Source: JALSKU01 sp964556545
GTDB taxonomy: Bacteria > Campylobacterota > Campylobacteria > Campylobacterales > JALSKU01
NCBI GenBank assembly: GCA_964556545.1
Contig: CAZKWE010000009.1
Span: 1-64,000 of the forward strand
Direction of reading: 5' to 3'
DNA: 64,000 bases
The notes beneath the pieces were generated by a model. The model saw only the letters and a program-made list of their open reading frames with translations, made no database searches and was not told where the DNA came from. Shown here piece by piece: positions 17,378 through 25,088 of the stretch (positions are counted from its first letter, which is position 1; every line of letters starts with the position of its first letter). A program made the position numbers and the translations under genes.

Positions 17378-18250
17378 ATGGAGCCAAAAAGAGAGCTTAG
17401 AGTTGCACATTCTCCTGATGCCGATGATATATTTATGTACTATGCTATTAAATTCGGCTGGATAGAATCAAACATTATCGATTTTTCAAATATTGCACTT
17501 GATATAGAAACCTTAAATAAAGAAGCCATGAAAAATACTTATGATATAACCGCCATAAGTTTCGGAATGTATCCAAAGATAAAAGATGAGTATGCACTTT
17601 TGAAAACAGCTGTCAGTTTTGGAGAAGGTTATGGTCCGAAACTTATAAAGAAAAAAAACAAACCCCTAAAAAGAAAATTCAAGGTAGCACTAAGTGGTGA
17701 AAACACCACCAATGCATTGCTCTTTCGCATAGCATATCCGGATGCCAAAATAGTATATAAAAACTTTTTGGAAATCGAAAAAGCCGTACTTGAAAATGAA
17801 GTTGATGCAGGAGTTTTAATACATGAGAGCATACTTGATTTTGATGAAAGCTTAGAGGTTGAAAGAGAATTATGGGATATTTGGCTTGATTTGGCAAAAG
17901 AAGAATTGCCTCTACCTCTGGGCGGAATGGCACTAAGAAGATCAATACCGTTAAATGTAGCCATAGAGAGCGAAGAAGTATTGACAAAAGCTGTAAAGAT
18001 AGCAAGCTCCAATGCAAGACTTGCTTCAGAAATGTTACTTGAGAGAAACCTTATAAGAGTTGACAAAGAAAAATTAAAACACTATCTAAATCTTTACGCA
18101 AACAAAAATTCCATAAGTATGAACGACATACAAAAAAAAGCCGTAGATAAACTTTTTAAAATAGGATACGAAAGCGGTTTTTTTGATGAAGCAATCGAGT
18201 GTGAAGACTATTTTATACCATATCAATACAAAGAGTTAAGGAGTCTGTAA
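17378..18250 (+). CDS. mqnD: 1,4-dihydroxy-6-naphthoate synthase (futalosine pathway)
   Basis: A 290-residue protein of the MqnA/MqnD/substrate-binding fold. The N-terminal VAHSPDADDIFMYYAI and the later SFGEGYGPKLI (about residues 87-97) are typical of MqnD, which converts cyclic dehypoxanthine futalosine into dihydroxy-6-naphthoate on the way to menaquinone. MqnA is the main alternative but lacks the GYGP segment. Menaquinone is the respiratory quinone of this phylum, so the gene is expected to be essential for respiration. It ends in TAATG, coupling it to fliQ. Confidence 0.85.
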   Translation: MEPKRELRVAHSPDADDIFMYYAIKFGWIESNIIDFSNIALDIETLNKEAMKNTYDITAISFGMYPKIKDEYALLKTAVSFGEGYGPKLIKKKNKPLKRKFKVALSGENTTNALLFRIAYPDAKIVYKNFLEIEKAVLENEVDAGVLIHESILDFDESLEVERELWDIWLDLAKEELPLPLGGMALRRSIPLNVAIESEEVLTKAVKIASSNARLASEMLLERNLIRVDKEKLKHYLNLYANKNSISMNDIQKKAVDKLFKIGYESGFFDEAIECEDYFIPYQYKELRSL

Positions 18251-18516
18251 TGGAAGCGAAACTTATCGGACTTGGAGTAGAGACATTCAAAATAGCTTTA
18301 TATCTATCACTGCCGATGCTGCTTTCAGGCCTTATTGCAGGACTTGCGATAAGTATATTTCAGGCAACGACCCAAATAAATGAAATGACTTTGAGTTTTG
18401 TTCCGAAAATTATATTGGTTGTAGTTGTCATTATTTTTACAATGCCTTGGATGATGAATATGATGATAGAGTTTACAACTAAAATATTAAATATGATACC
18501 GACATTTATCTCCTAA
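18250..18516 (+). CDS. fliQ: Flagellar export apparatus protein FliQ
   Basis: An 88-residue protein with two long membrane helices (about residues 15-37 and 52-76) separated by the FQATTQINEMTLSFVPKI motif that defines FliQ/SctS. It belongs to the FliPQR core through which flagellar proteins are secreted. Start and stop both overlap the neighbours by one base (TAATG), making an mqnD-fliQ-murB unit also seen in part near recA in Campylobacter. The organism is therefore probably motile. Confidence 0.95.
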   Translation: MEAKLIGLGVETFKIALYLSLPMLLSGLIAGLAISIFQATTQINEMTLSFVPKIILVVVVIIFTMPWMMNMMIEFTTKILNMIPTFIS

Positions 18517-19289
18517 TGTTTAAAACAATAGATTTTTCAAAATACAGCAGCCTAAAAATAGGTCCTATTTGCAAAGTATTCATAATAAACGAACCAAAAG
18601 ATGAAAGCAATGATATGGTTATAATAGGAGGTGCAAACAACCTGTTGATATCAAACAATCCTCCAAAACTTGCAAAATTATCAAAAAATTTTGACTATAT
18701 TACAGAAAAAAACGGATTGCTTTATATCGGCGGGGCCACTCCGAGTGGAAAAATTGTAAGCTATTGCAGAAAAAATAATATCGGAGGATTTGAACTTTTA
18801 CAAAAATTACCGGGTCTTGCAGGCGGTATAGTCAAAATGAATGCGGGACTTAAAGAGTATGAAATATTTAATAATTTAATATCTGTTAAAACAAAAATTG
18901 GCTATATGAAAAAAAAAGACATAAAATACGGATATAGAAAAACCGACATAAAAGGTATCATTTACGAGGCAGTTTTTAAAATAGTTCCCGGTTTTAATGA
19001 GACTCTTTTTGAATGGTTTGAGAAATTAAGACAAAATCAACCCTCGTTGCCAAGTGCCGGAAGCTGTTTTAAAAATCCCAAAGACGAATATGCCGGAAGA
19101 TTGCTTCAAGAGTGCGGACTAAAAGGCTTTAGGGTAGGGGGGGCAGCCTTTAGTGAAAAACATGCAAATTTTCTGGTAAATTACGGCAATGCCACATTCG
19201 ACGATGCAAAAAAACTGATAGATATCGGAAAAAAGAGAGTTTTTGAAAAATTCGGCATCAATTTGAAACTTGAAATCATCATCCTATAA
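18516..19289 (+). CDS. murB: UDP-N-acetylenolpyruvoylglucosamine reductase
   Basis: A 257-residue FAD enzyme that makes UDP-N-acetylmuramate for peptidoglycan. Seen: IGGANNLLISN (FAD pyrophosphate-binding region), GGFELLQKLPGLAGGIVKMNAG, the YGYR-type motif KYGYRKTD, and the catalytic serine region SAGSCFKNPKDEYAGRLL followed by GAAFSEKHANFLVN. It is somewhat shorter than the E. coli enzyme, as usual in Campylobacterota. Last gene of the mqnD-fliQ-murB unit; a hairpin lies in the gap to the convergent tpx gene. Confidence 0.95.
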   Translation: MFKTIDFSKYSSLKIGPICKVFIINEPKDESNDMVIIGGANNLLISNNPPKLAKLSKNFDYITEKNGLLYIGGATPSGKIVSYCRKNNIGGFELLQKLPGLAGGIVKMNAGLKEYEIFNNLISVKTKIGYMKKKDIKYGYRKTDIKGIIYEAVFKIVPGFNETLFEWFEKLRQNQPSLPSAGSCFKNPKDEYAGRLLQECGLKGFRVGGAAFSEKHANFLVNYGNATFDDAKKLIDIGKKRVFEKFGINLKLEIIIL

Positions 19290-19321
19290 TCCCTCTTCTT
19301 GCGTAAAGGCAAATTGCAAGT

Positions 19322-19368
19322 TAAAAACAGTCTTAAGGGAGCTATATTTACCATAGAACTCCCTTAAG
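19322..19368 (-). terminator. Hairpin terminator downstream of tpx
   Basis: CTTAAGGGAG (19332-19341) pairs perfectly with CTCCCTTAAG (19359-19368), and CTAT/ATAG extends the stem inward. On the minus strand the hairpin is followed by ACTGTTTTTAAC, a T-rich tract suited to terminating tpx. On the plus strand no T-tract follows, so it would not end murB transcripts by the intrinsic mechanism. Confidence 0.65.
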
Positions 19369-19402
19369 AGTATCAAGGATTGACAACCCGATACTTTATC
19401 CC

Positions 19403-19912
19403 CTATATAGCAGCTTTGGCAGCTTCTATGGCTTCTTGATAGTTCGGTTCTTCGGTAATTTCAGGAACTATTTGTTTGTAAGTAATTTCCCCATTTTTAT
19501 TTACTACAAATATTGCTCTTGCACTTACTCCGGCAAGCGGTCCATCAGCTATCAAAACACCGTATGCATTGGCAAAGTCTTTATTTCTAAAGTCACTGCC
19601 GACACTTAAAGCTTCTATGCCTTCAATTGTACAAAATCTACCCATGGCAAAAGGTAAATCCATAGAAACAACAATTACTTCAACTCCATCAATTTTTGCT
19701 GCTTCTTCATTAAATTTTCTGGTTTCTGCAGCACACACAGGTGTATCAAGAGAAGGAACGGCAACTATAAGTTGTACCTTATCTTTTGCACCGCCTACTG
19801 CTATGTCGGCAAGATCTTTCCCTACTATTTTCACTTCCGGAGCTTTATCTCCTACTTTTACTTCATTTCCTATTAGATTTACATCATTGCCTTTAAGCTT
19901 TGTTTTAGCCAT
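19403..19912 (-). CDS. tpx: Thiol peroxidase (atypical 2-Cys peroxiredoxin)
   Basis: A 169-residue peroxidase that reduces H2O2 and alkyl hydroperoxides with thioredoxin. The peroxidatic Cys is in VPSLDTPVCAAETRKFN and the resolving Cys in MGRFCTIEGIEALSVGSDFRNKDFANAYG, the standard Tpx pair. The start MAKTKLKGNDVNLIGNEV is the usual N-terminus. It has its own promoter and a 5' stem-loop (see 19939-19999) and a terminator, so it is monocistronic. Confidence 0.96.
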   Translation of the reverse strand: MAKTKLKGNDVNLIGNEVKVGDKAPEVKIVGKDLADIAVGGAKDKVQLIVAVPSLDTPVCAAETRKFNEEAAKIDGVEVIVVSMDLPFAMGRFCTIEGIEALSVGSDFRNKDFANAYGVLIADGPLAGVSARAIFVVNKNGEITYKQIVPEITEEPNYQEAIEAAKAAI

Positions 19913-19938
19913 TTTTTATCCCTTTTAAAATTTATCTG

Positions 19939-19999
19939 ATCTTGCATACTATGTCATATCCTCAACAATATGCAAGATTCAGAATCAAATGAAATTATA
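19939..19999 (-). promoter_or_regulatory. tpx promoter -10 and 5'-terminal stem-loop
   Basis: On the minus strand TATAAT (19994-19999) is followed, starting about 16 bases downstream, by ATCTTGCATA, which pairs perfectly with TATGCAAGAT (arms at 19969-19978 and 19939-19948 on the plus strand, 20-base loop). The mRNA would thus begin with a 10-bp stem-loop before the ribosome-binding region (AAAAGGGA). 5'-terminal hairpins can protect mRNA from degradation; that role is inferred. Confidence 0.5.
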
Positions 20000-20029
20000 G
20001 CTAAATAGGATAAATATTGTCTTAATTAT

Positions 20030-20998
20030 TTAAAAGCCACCTTTTGCTTTAAGTCTTTTTTCATACTTATGTCCAATAACAGCCAATGTAAATGTAATGG
20101 AAAAGTACATTGCCGCAACCACAAGCCATGTTTCAAAAGGCGAAAAAGTATTGGCAACAATCTCTCGACCCACTTTTGTCAAATCCGTAATGGAGATAAC
20201 TGAAACCAAAGATGAATCTTTTACCAAAGCTATGACTTCTCCTACAAGTGCGGGCAAAGCTCTCTTAAGAGCTTGGGGCATTACGATATAACCCATGGTT
20301 TGTATATAATTCATACCAAGTGATTTTGATGCTTCAGTTTGCCCTTTGTCAACTGACTGTATAGCACCTCTTAATATCTCAGCTATATATGCTCCATAAA
20401 AAAGTCCCAAAGATGCCGCACCTGCAACAAATCTCTCCAAATTAAAGATAGTAGCGATAATAAAATAAAATATAAATATTTGCACCAGAAGAGGTGTTCC
20501 TCTGATGATGGTTATATAAACAGTAGCTATATCATCTAAAAATTGATATCCGCTTATTCTCATAAATGTAAGCACCCAGCCTATAACAAAAGCCAAAAGA
20601 GCAGCATATGCCGATATTTCAAGCGTTACATAAAGTCCCTTTAAAAGAGGACCTGATGTCCAAGTGGTATAATATGCCAAGGTATCGCCCTCATATACCT
20701 CATCCCCGTCTTTTACAGCGATATTTTTATAACCATCAGTCGAAAGTACTTTTTTATTGCCATCCTCACTCACAATAGTAATCTTGTCTGCATTTATTTT
20801 GACCGTTCCGTCAAACGGTGCAGCCAATTCTACTTTTTTCTCATATGCAAAGTATTTTGGAACACTGTTCCACTTCCAGACATAATTCATATGAGTAGCC
20901 GCTACATATAAAGCAAAAAGAAGAATAGAGTAGAAACCTCCGGCCAAAAAATGACCGAAGATTTTATTTTTTAAAATTGACTCTTTTTTTCGTGCCAT
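20030..20998 (-). CDS. Polar amino-acid ABC transporter permease with an N-terminal insert
   Basis: A 322-residue His/Glu/Gln/Arg/opine-family permease. The permease domain occupies about residues 118-322 (GLYVTLEISAYAALLAFVIG, the FIIRGTPLLVQ-like ITIIRGTPLLVQIFIFY and the EAA loop EASKSLGMNYIQTMGYIVMPQALKR). Before it lie one extra membrane span (about 14-34) and an outward-facing segment of about 70 residues that looks like a biotinyl/lipoyl barrel (APFDGTVKIN, then VKDGDEVYEGDTLAYY). No ATP-binding subunit gene follows. It is 3 bases downstream of the substrate-binding protein gene. Confidence 0.88.
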   Translation of the reverse strand: MARKKESILKNKIFGHFLAGGFYSILLFALYVAATHMNYVWKWNSVPKYFAYEKKVELAAPFDGTVKINADKITIVSEDGNKKVLSTDGYKNIAVKDGDEVYEGDTLAYYTTWTSGPLLKGLYVTLEISAYAALLAFVIGWVLTFMRISGYQFLDDIATVYITIIRGTPLLVQIFIFYFIIATIFNLERFVAGAASLGLFYGAYIAEILRGAIQSVDKGQTEASKSLGMNYIQTMGYIVMPQALKRALPALVGEVIALVKDSSLVSVISITDLTKVGREIVANTFSPFETWLVVAAMYFSITFTLAVIGHKYEKRLKAKGGF

Positions 20999-21001
20999 TT
21001 A

Positions 21002-21808
21002 TTATTGAACTCTTTTTAGCCATGATATATTTTTAAACCATTTGTTGTAAATTTTTTCATAAGTTCCATCGTGCTTTATCTGGTTTAAAAAATTGTCAAG
21101 CCAGTTAAGAAAATCAGGATCCCCTTTTCTTACTGCCCATCCAAGCGGTTCAAATGTAAGGTCCTTATCCCAAAAAACTATACCTTTTCCACCTCTTTTT
21201 GCCATAAACATTGCATTATAAGGCTTGTCATAAACAAATGCATCAGCTTTTCCGTTCAACAATTCTTGAACCGCATCCGCTTCGGTATCAAAAGTTCTGA
21301 TTTTTGCATGTTTAAACATTCTTCTTGTTGCTATCTCTCCTGTAACTCCCAGTTTTGTAACAATTGTGTATTGTGGCTTATCCAAATCTTTCCATGATTT
21401 TTTACCTTTTGCAACACTGGCTCTTACAAGCATTGTTTGTCCTATGCTTATATATGGATTTGCGAAGTTGATTTTTAAATTTCTTTTTTGAGTGATAGTC
21501 ATACCTGAAATAATCATATCATATTTACCTGCAAGCAATCCGGCTATTATGCCATCCCAGGCTGTTGGAACTATTTTTAATTTTACTCCCATATCTTTTG
21601 CCATTTTTCTGGCAATATCTACATCAAAACCTATAATTTTACCTTTTTTATCTTTCATTTCAAAAGGCATATATCCCGGCTCCATACCTACTCTCAGCTC
21701 ACCTCTTTGAACTATTTGATTCAAAGTGGATTTTTTCCACAGATTGAGATCTGATGCCATCACATTGAGGCTTAGAAATGCAAGAACTGCAACTAAAATC
21801 TTCTTCAT
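21002..21808 (-). CDS. Amino-acid ABC transporter substrate-binding protein (SBP_bac_3)
   Basis: A 268-residue periplasmic protein with signal peptide (MKKILVAVLAFLSLNVMA). Seen: RGELRVGMEPGYMPFEMKDKKGKIIGFDVDIARKMA and the ligand-binding region AWDGIIAGLLAGKYDMIISGMTITQKR (family Asp and Arg contacts), then LGVTGEIATRRMF and AFVYDKPYNA. These are features of glutamate/glutamine/aspartate binders such as PEB1-type proteins. First gene of a two-gene operon with the permease; the ATPase must be encoded elsewhere. Confidence 0.92.
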   Translation of the reverse strand: MKKILVAVLAFLSLNVMASDLNLWKKSTLNQIVQRGELRVGMEPGYMPFEMKDKKGKIIGFDVDIARKMAKDMGVKLKIVPTAWDGIIAGLLAGKYDMIISGMTITQKRNLKINFANPYISIGQTMLVRASVAKGKKSWKDLDKPQYTIVTKLGVTGEIATRRMFKHAKIRTFDTEADAVQELLNGKADAFVYDKPYNAMFMAKRGGKGIVFWDKDLTFEPLGWAVRKGDPDFLNWLDNFLNQIKHDGTYEKIYNKWFKNISWLKRVQ

Positions 21809-21879
21809 GTTTTCTCCTTAAAAATTTTCTAACATAACATTTTACTTAATTTTTCTTAAAAATTGTTTACCGCAAATAA

Positions 21880-21907
21880 GTTTCATTTTGGTATAATCAA
21901 ATGAAAC
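21880..21907 (+). promoter_or_regulatory. Inverted repeat around a -10 element, upstream of repeat element A
   Basis: GTTTCATTT (21880-21888) and AAATGAAAC (21899-21907) are a perfect inverted repeat, and the ten bases between them hold TATAAT (21892-21897). A transcript starting here would begin at the left arm of repeat element A. This looks like a promoter with an operator around it, or a chance product of the AT-rich region. Confidence 0.4.
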
Positions 21908-22070
21908 AATCATGTTTCAAAAAACACAAACAAAAATAAAATCATGATTGTTTCTCTCGCCGACAGGTGTAGCATAAGTTTTACCCCACAAAATTTTAAA
22001 ATTTTGTTGGGACCCCAAAGTGATAGGAATTTTTGCTGGAATCCATTTCCGGCAAAAAGGAGAATTTAAG
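21904..22070 (+). repeat. Dispersed structured repeat element, copy A
   Basis: About 167 bp, nearly identical to 40313-40475 (copy B). Hairpins in order: AAACAATCATG/CATGATTGTTT (21904-21914, 21943-21953); CGCC-GACA-GGTG (21958-21969); CCCCACAAAATTTT with AAAATTTTGTTGGG (21984-22011, one mismatch); the conserved strand AGTGATAGGAATTT (22019-22032); and TTTTTGCTGGAA with TTTCCGGCAAAAA (22030-22058), ending in GGAG. An open frame of 41 codons (21944-22069) is shared with copy B, but all differing codons change the amino acid, so I do not call it a gene. A separate TATAAT (22083-22088) lies between the element and the eamA start, so eamA may not depend on it. Confidence 0.75.
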
Positions 22071-22117
22071 GTGAAAAACCGATATAATGAGGTCTCATAA
22101 TATTTAGGCAGAAAAAA

Positions 22118-23002
22118 ATGATTAATAAATTAAAAGAGTTTGGTGCGGATATAGTTCTTTTTAGTGTTGCACTCTCATGGGGTGCAACCTTTGTTATCGT
22201 ACAAGATGCCATAAAAGATATTCCTGTTTTTGCATTTTTATTTTTAAGATTTTTTCTTAGTTTTTTGCTTATGTTTTTCTTCTGTTTTAAATACTTTAAA
22301 CAGCTTGACAAACAACTTTTACAGGCGGGAATCTTTCTCGGGAGCCTCTTTTTTTTAGGATATGCGACACAAACATACGGACTTGTTTATACCAAATCTT
22401 CCATAGTGGCTTTCATAACAGGCTTAAATGTTATTATAGTTCCTATCGTAGTTTATATATTTTTTAGAGAAAAAGTATATATATTTTCTATTGTAGGGGC
22501 TGTTATAGCGGCTTTTGGGCTTTGGCTGCTAACTGGCGGGGGAAGTGTAGACAGTTTGGGCAAAGGGGAATTTTATTCTTTTTTGTGTGCTGTGTTTTTT
22601 GCCGTACATATTGTATTTACGGCAAAACTTTCAAAAAAATACAATACTTTTTTACTTGTTAGCATACAACTCTTGAGTGTTGCCTTGCTTTCACTTTTAA
22701 CATCTTTGGCAATTGATCCTTTTACTTTTCCAAAAGTTTATACATTTCCTGTGATATTGGCTCTTGTAACGACAGTTTTGTTTGCTACGGTTTATGCACT
22801 TTTTATGCAAACTTATATGCAACAGTTCACGACTCCCGCCAAAACTGCTATCATTTTTACAATGGAGCCGGCAAGTGCGGCTGTATTTAGCTATTTTTAT
22901 GCACATGAAATTTTAAATTATACTCAAATTGCAGGAGGAATTATCATGATGGCAGCTATGCTTATAGCCGAGATAGGTGCTTATTATAGAAATAAAATCT
23001 AA
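22118..23002 (+). CDS. EamA/DMT-family transporter
   Basis: A 294-residue membrane protein with ten spans in two repeated EamA halves (about residues 8-140 and 150-290). Landmarks: WGATFVIVQDAI near the start, PVFAFLFLRFFLSF, YTKSSIVAFITGLNVIIVPI, and in the second half TTVLFATVYALFMQTYMQQFTTPAKTAIIFTMEPASAAVFSY. Members export amino acids, nucleotides or other metabolites; the substrate cannot be told. The start has a weak RBS (AGGCAGAAAAAA). A TATAAT at 22083-22088 could serve as its promoter. Convergent with tsaD. Confidence 0.9.
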   Translation: MINKLKEFGADIVLFSVALSWGATFVIVQDAIKDIPVFAFLFLRFFLSFLLMFFFCFKYFKQLDKQLLQAGIFLGSLFFLGYATQTYGLVYTKSSIVAFITGLNVIIVPIVVYIFFREKVYIFSIVGAVIAAFGLWLLTGGGSVDSLGKGEFYSFLCAVFFAVHIVFTAKLSKKYNTFLLVSIQLLSVALLSLLTSLAIDPFTFPKVYTFPVILALVTTVLFATVYALFMQTYMQQFTTPAKTAIIFTMEPASAAVFSYFYAHEILNYTQIAGGIIMMAAMLIAEIGAYYRNKI

Positions 23003-23010
23003 AAGTAACT

Positions 23011-24015
23011 CTAATAACCGTTTTTTGAAATTATTTTGGGGTTTATCTGTAAATCTCTCATATCGGTAAAATAATTGTGGCTGTATGCTTCGATAGCATA
23101 TCTTCCTATCATAGCGGCATTATCCGAGCAGTATTTAAGTTTTGACAATTTTAATTCAAGTCCGAATTCACCGCATAATGCAAAAATATTTTCTCTTAAA
23201 CTTAAATTGGCACTTGCTCCTCCTACGATACCAAAGACTTTTATACCGTTTCTTTCTTTTTTGAGTATATTTTTTGTCTTATGAAGAAGGTGGGCAATAG
23301 CTGTTTTTTGAAAAGAAGCACAGATATCATATTTATCCTTCTCTGTCAAATCTCCAAGGGCCTCTATGGCAAGTCTTACCTGATTTTTTAAGCCCGAATA
23401 ACTAAAAGCATGTCGGTTTGAATTGTATAAAGGAATAGTAAAATTAAATCTTGAAAAATCTCCTTTTGATGCATATTCTTCCACTTTCGCTCCCCCGGGA
23501 TATCCAAGCCCAAGCATTTTGGCCACTTTATCAAAACTCTCTCCGAAACTATCATCCAAAGTGGTGGCAAGCACTTCATAATTAAAAAAATCTTTTACTC
23601 TTAAAAGCATTGTATGTCCTCCTGAAACCAAAAGGGTTATCATAGGAAAAGTACCATTTGTCTCTATAAATAAAGATGCAATATGTCCTTTTAAGTGATT
23701 GACTGCAATCAATGGAATATCCAAAGCAATGCTTAAAGCTTTTGCCATTGTTACACCCTCTATCAAAGTAACGGAAAGTCCGGGTTCATTTGTAACTGCT
23801 ACTGCTTTTAAGGCATCAAAATAAACTTTACACTCCTCTAAAATTTTTGGAAGTGCCTCAGTATGAAGCCTTGCGGCAAGCTCGGGTACTACACCGCCAT
23901 ACTTAGAATGTTCGCTGTCTTGAGAAATTTTTTTGTGGTATATCAATTTTTTTGTATTTATCTCTGTTACGGCAATGGAACTATCATCGCAACTACTCTC
24001 GATACTCAGTAGCAT
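23011..24015 (-). CDS. tsaD: tRNA N6-adenosine threonylcarbamoyltransferase
   Basis: A 334-residue ASKHA-fold protein that, with TsaB and TsaE, transfers the threonylcarbamoyl group to A37 of tRNAs that read ANN codons. Seen: IESSCDDSSIAV at the N-terminus, the metal-binding HxxxH motif in VNHLKGHIASL (about residues 108-118), LLVSGGHTML and DDSFGESFDKVAKMLGLGYPGG, then FSYSGLKNQVR and GGASANLSLR. The length is normal. It overlaps the 3' end of dxr by ten bases. Confidence 0.97.
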   Translation of the reverse strand: MLLSIESSCDDSSIAVTEINTKKLIYHKKISQDSEHSKYGGVVPELAARLHTEALPKILEECKVYFDALKAVAVTNEPGLSVTLIEGVTMAKALSIALDIPLIAVNHLKGHIASLFIETNGTFPMITLLVSGGHTMLLRVKDFFNYEVLATTLDDSFGESFDKVAKMLGLGYPGGAKVEEYASKGDFSRFNFTIPLYNSNRHAFSYSGLKNQVRLAIEALGDLTEKDKYDICASFQKTAIAHLLHKTKNILKKERNGIKVFGIVGGASANLSLRENIFALCGEFGLELKLSKLKYCSDNAAMIGRYAIEAYSHNYFTDMRDLQINPKIISKNGY

Positions 24016-25088
24016 ATCATCTCTTTTGCAAATTTTCTGACTTCTTTATCAACTTCAAAAATATCATTAAAATTTTGTAAAGATATATCTTGAAATTTTT
24101 CATATGAAGAGAGTGTTATCTTCGAAATATCAAAAAACGATATATCCCCATTTAAAAAAGCTTCTACCCCTATCTCATTGGCTGCATTTATCACGACTCC
24201 TGCTTGAGGATTTTTAAGAACCTCATCTTTTATCTGCCATATCGGATACCTTTTTTCTTCAATTTTTTTAAAACTTAACTCTTTTATATCCAGCAGGTTG
24301 ATATTTGATACAATTTTATGCGAAGGCTCAGACCCCAAAAGAGCATATGATATAGGCAATCGCATATCTGCTCCTGCAAAATGGGCAGTTGTGCTTCCGT
24401 CTTTAAATTCCAAAAGCGCATGAATAATAGAGTTTTTTTCGATAACCGCATCAACACTGTCCGTATCAAAAAGCCATTTTGCCTCTAAAAGTTCAAAAAG
24501 CTTATTTGTCATTGTCGCACTGTCTATACTTATCTTTTTGCCCATTTTCCAATTCGGATGATTTAAAGCATTACTTGCTTTTTGATTTTTTATATCAGAT
24601 ATATCCATATCTCTAAAAGGACCTCCGCTTGCAGTCAGGATAATCCTCTTTATTGTTCTGTCGTTTAGCATATACCATACGGCAAAATGCTCGCTATCTA
24701 TGGGGATAATTTTTGAACTATCTACAAAAGCTCCGGCAACTACCAAACTCTCTTTATTTGCAAGAGCCAGTTTCTTATCCAGTTTTAATGCTTCAAGAGT
24801 AGGCACAAGACCCAAAAAACCGACCAGAGCATTTACAACCAATTTGCTTTTGGATATATTTATAGCTTCAAGTATTCCCTCTTCCGCATAAAAAACTCTA
24901 TCATGTTTCACATAAGGAATTAACTCTTTTTTTGCTACTGCTACAAACTTGGGACGAAACTCTTTTATTTGAGTATTTAAAAGTTTTATATTGCTTCCTG
25001 CTACCAGAGTTTCTACTTCAAGATTAAACTCTCTTGCTATATTTAAAACATTAACCCCGATAGAGCCTGTGCTGCCAAGAAGTATCAA
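24006..25088 (-). CDS. dxr: 1-deoxy-D-xylulose 5-phosphate reductoisomerase
   Basis: A 360-residue enzyme of the MEP pathway that converts DXP to 2-C-methylerythritol 4-phosphate with NADPH. Seen: the nucleotide-binding GSTGSIGVNVLNIA at the N-terminus, LANKESLVVAG, the metal/substrate segment PIDSEHFAVW, SGGPFR, HPNWKMGKKISIDSATMTNK and the C-terminal INAANEIGVEAFLNG. It lies between cdsA (1 base upstream) and tsaD (overlapping), a cdsA-dxr order common in bacteria. Confidence 0.97.
   Translation of the reverse strand: MILLGSTGSIGVNVLNIAREFNLEVETLVAGSNIKLLNTQIKEFRPKFVAVAKKELIPYVKHDRVFYAEEGILEAINISKSKLVVNALVGFLGLVPTLEALKLDKKLALANKESLVVAGAFVDSSKIIPIDSEHFAVWYMLNDRTIKRIILTASGGPFRDMDISDIKNQKASNALNHPNWKMGKKISIDSATMTNKLFELLEAKWLFDTDSVDAVIEKNSIIHALLEFKDGSTTAHFAGADMRLPISYALLGSEPSHKIVSNINLLDIKELSFKKIEEKRYPIWQIKDEVLKNPQAGVVINAANEIGVEAFLNGDISFFDISKITLSSYEKFQDISLQNFNDIFEVDKEVRKFAKEMICY

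Noticed and set aside
19332..19368. Hairpin after murB as a bidirectional terminator
   Set aside because: Only the minus strand has a T-rich tract after the stem, so it is assigned to tpx alone.
21944..22069. A 41-codon open frame in element A, with a matching frame in copy B (40354-40479)
   Set aside because: All five differing codons change the residue while most base changes keep the hairpins, and neither frame has a clear RBS; the frame looks incidental to the element.
22071..22100. GTG-started 9-codon frame just after element A as a leader peptide of the EamA gene
   Set aside because: A TATAAT element lies within it, so the EamA transcript probably starts after it; too short to support.
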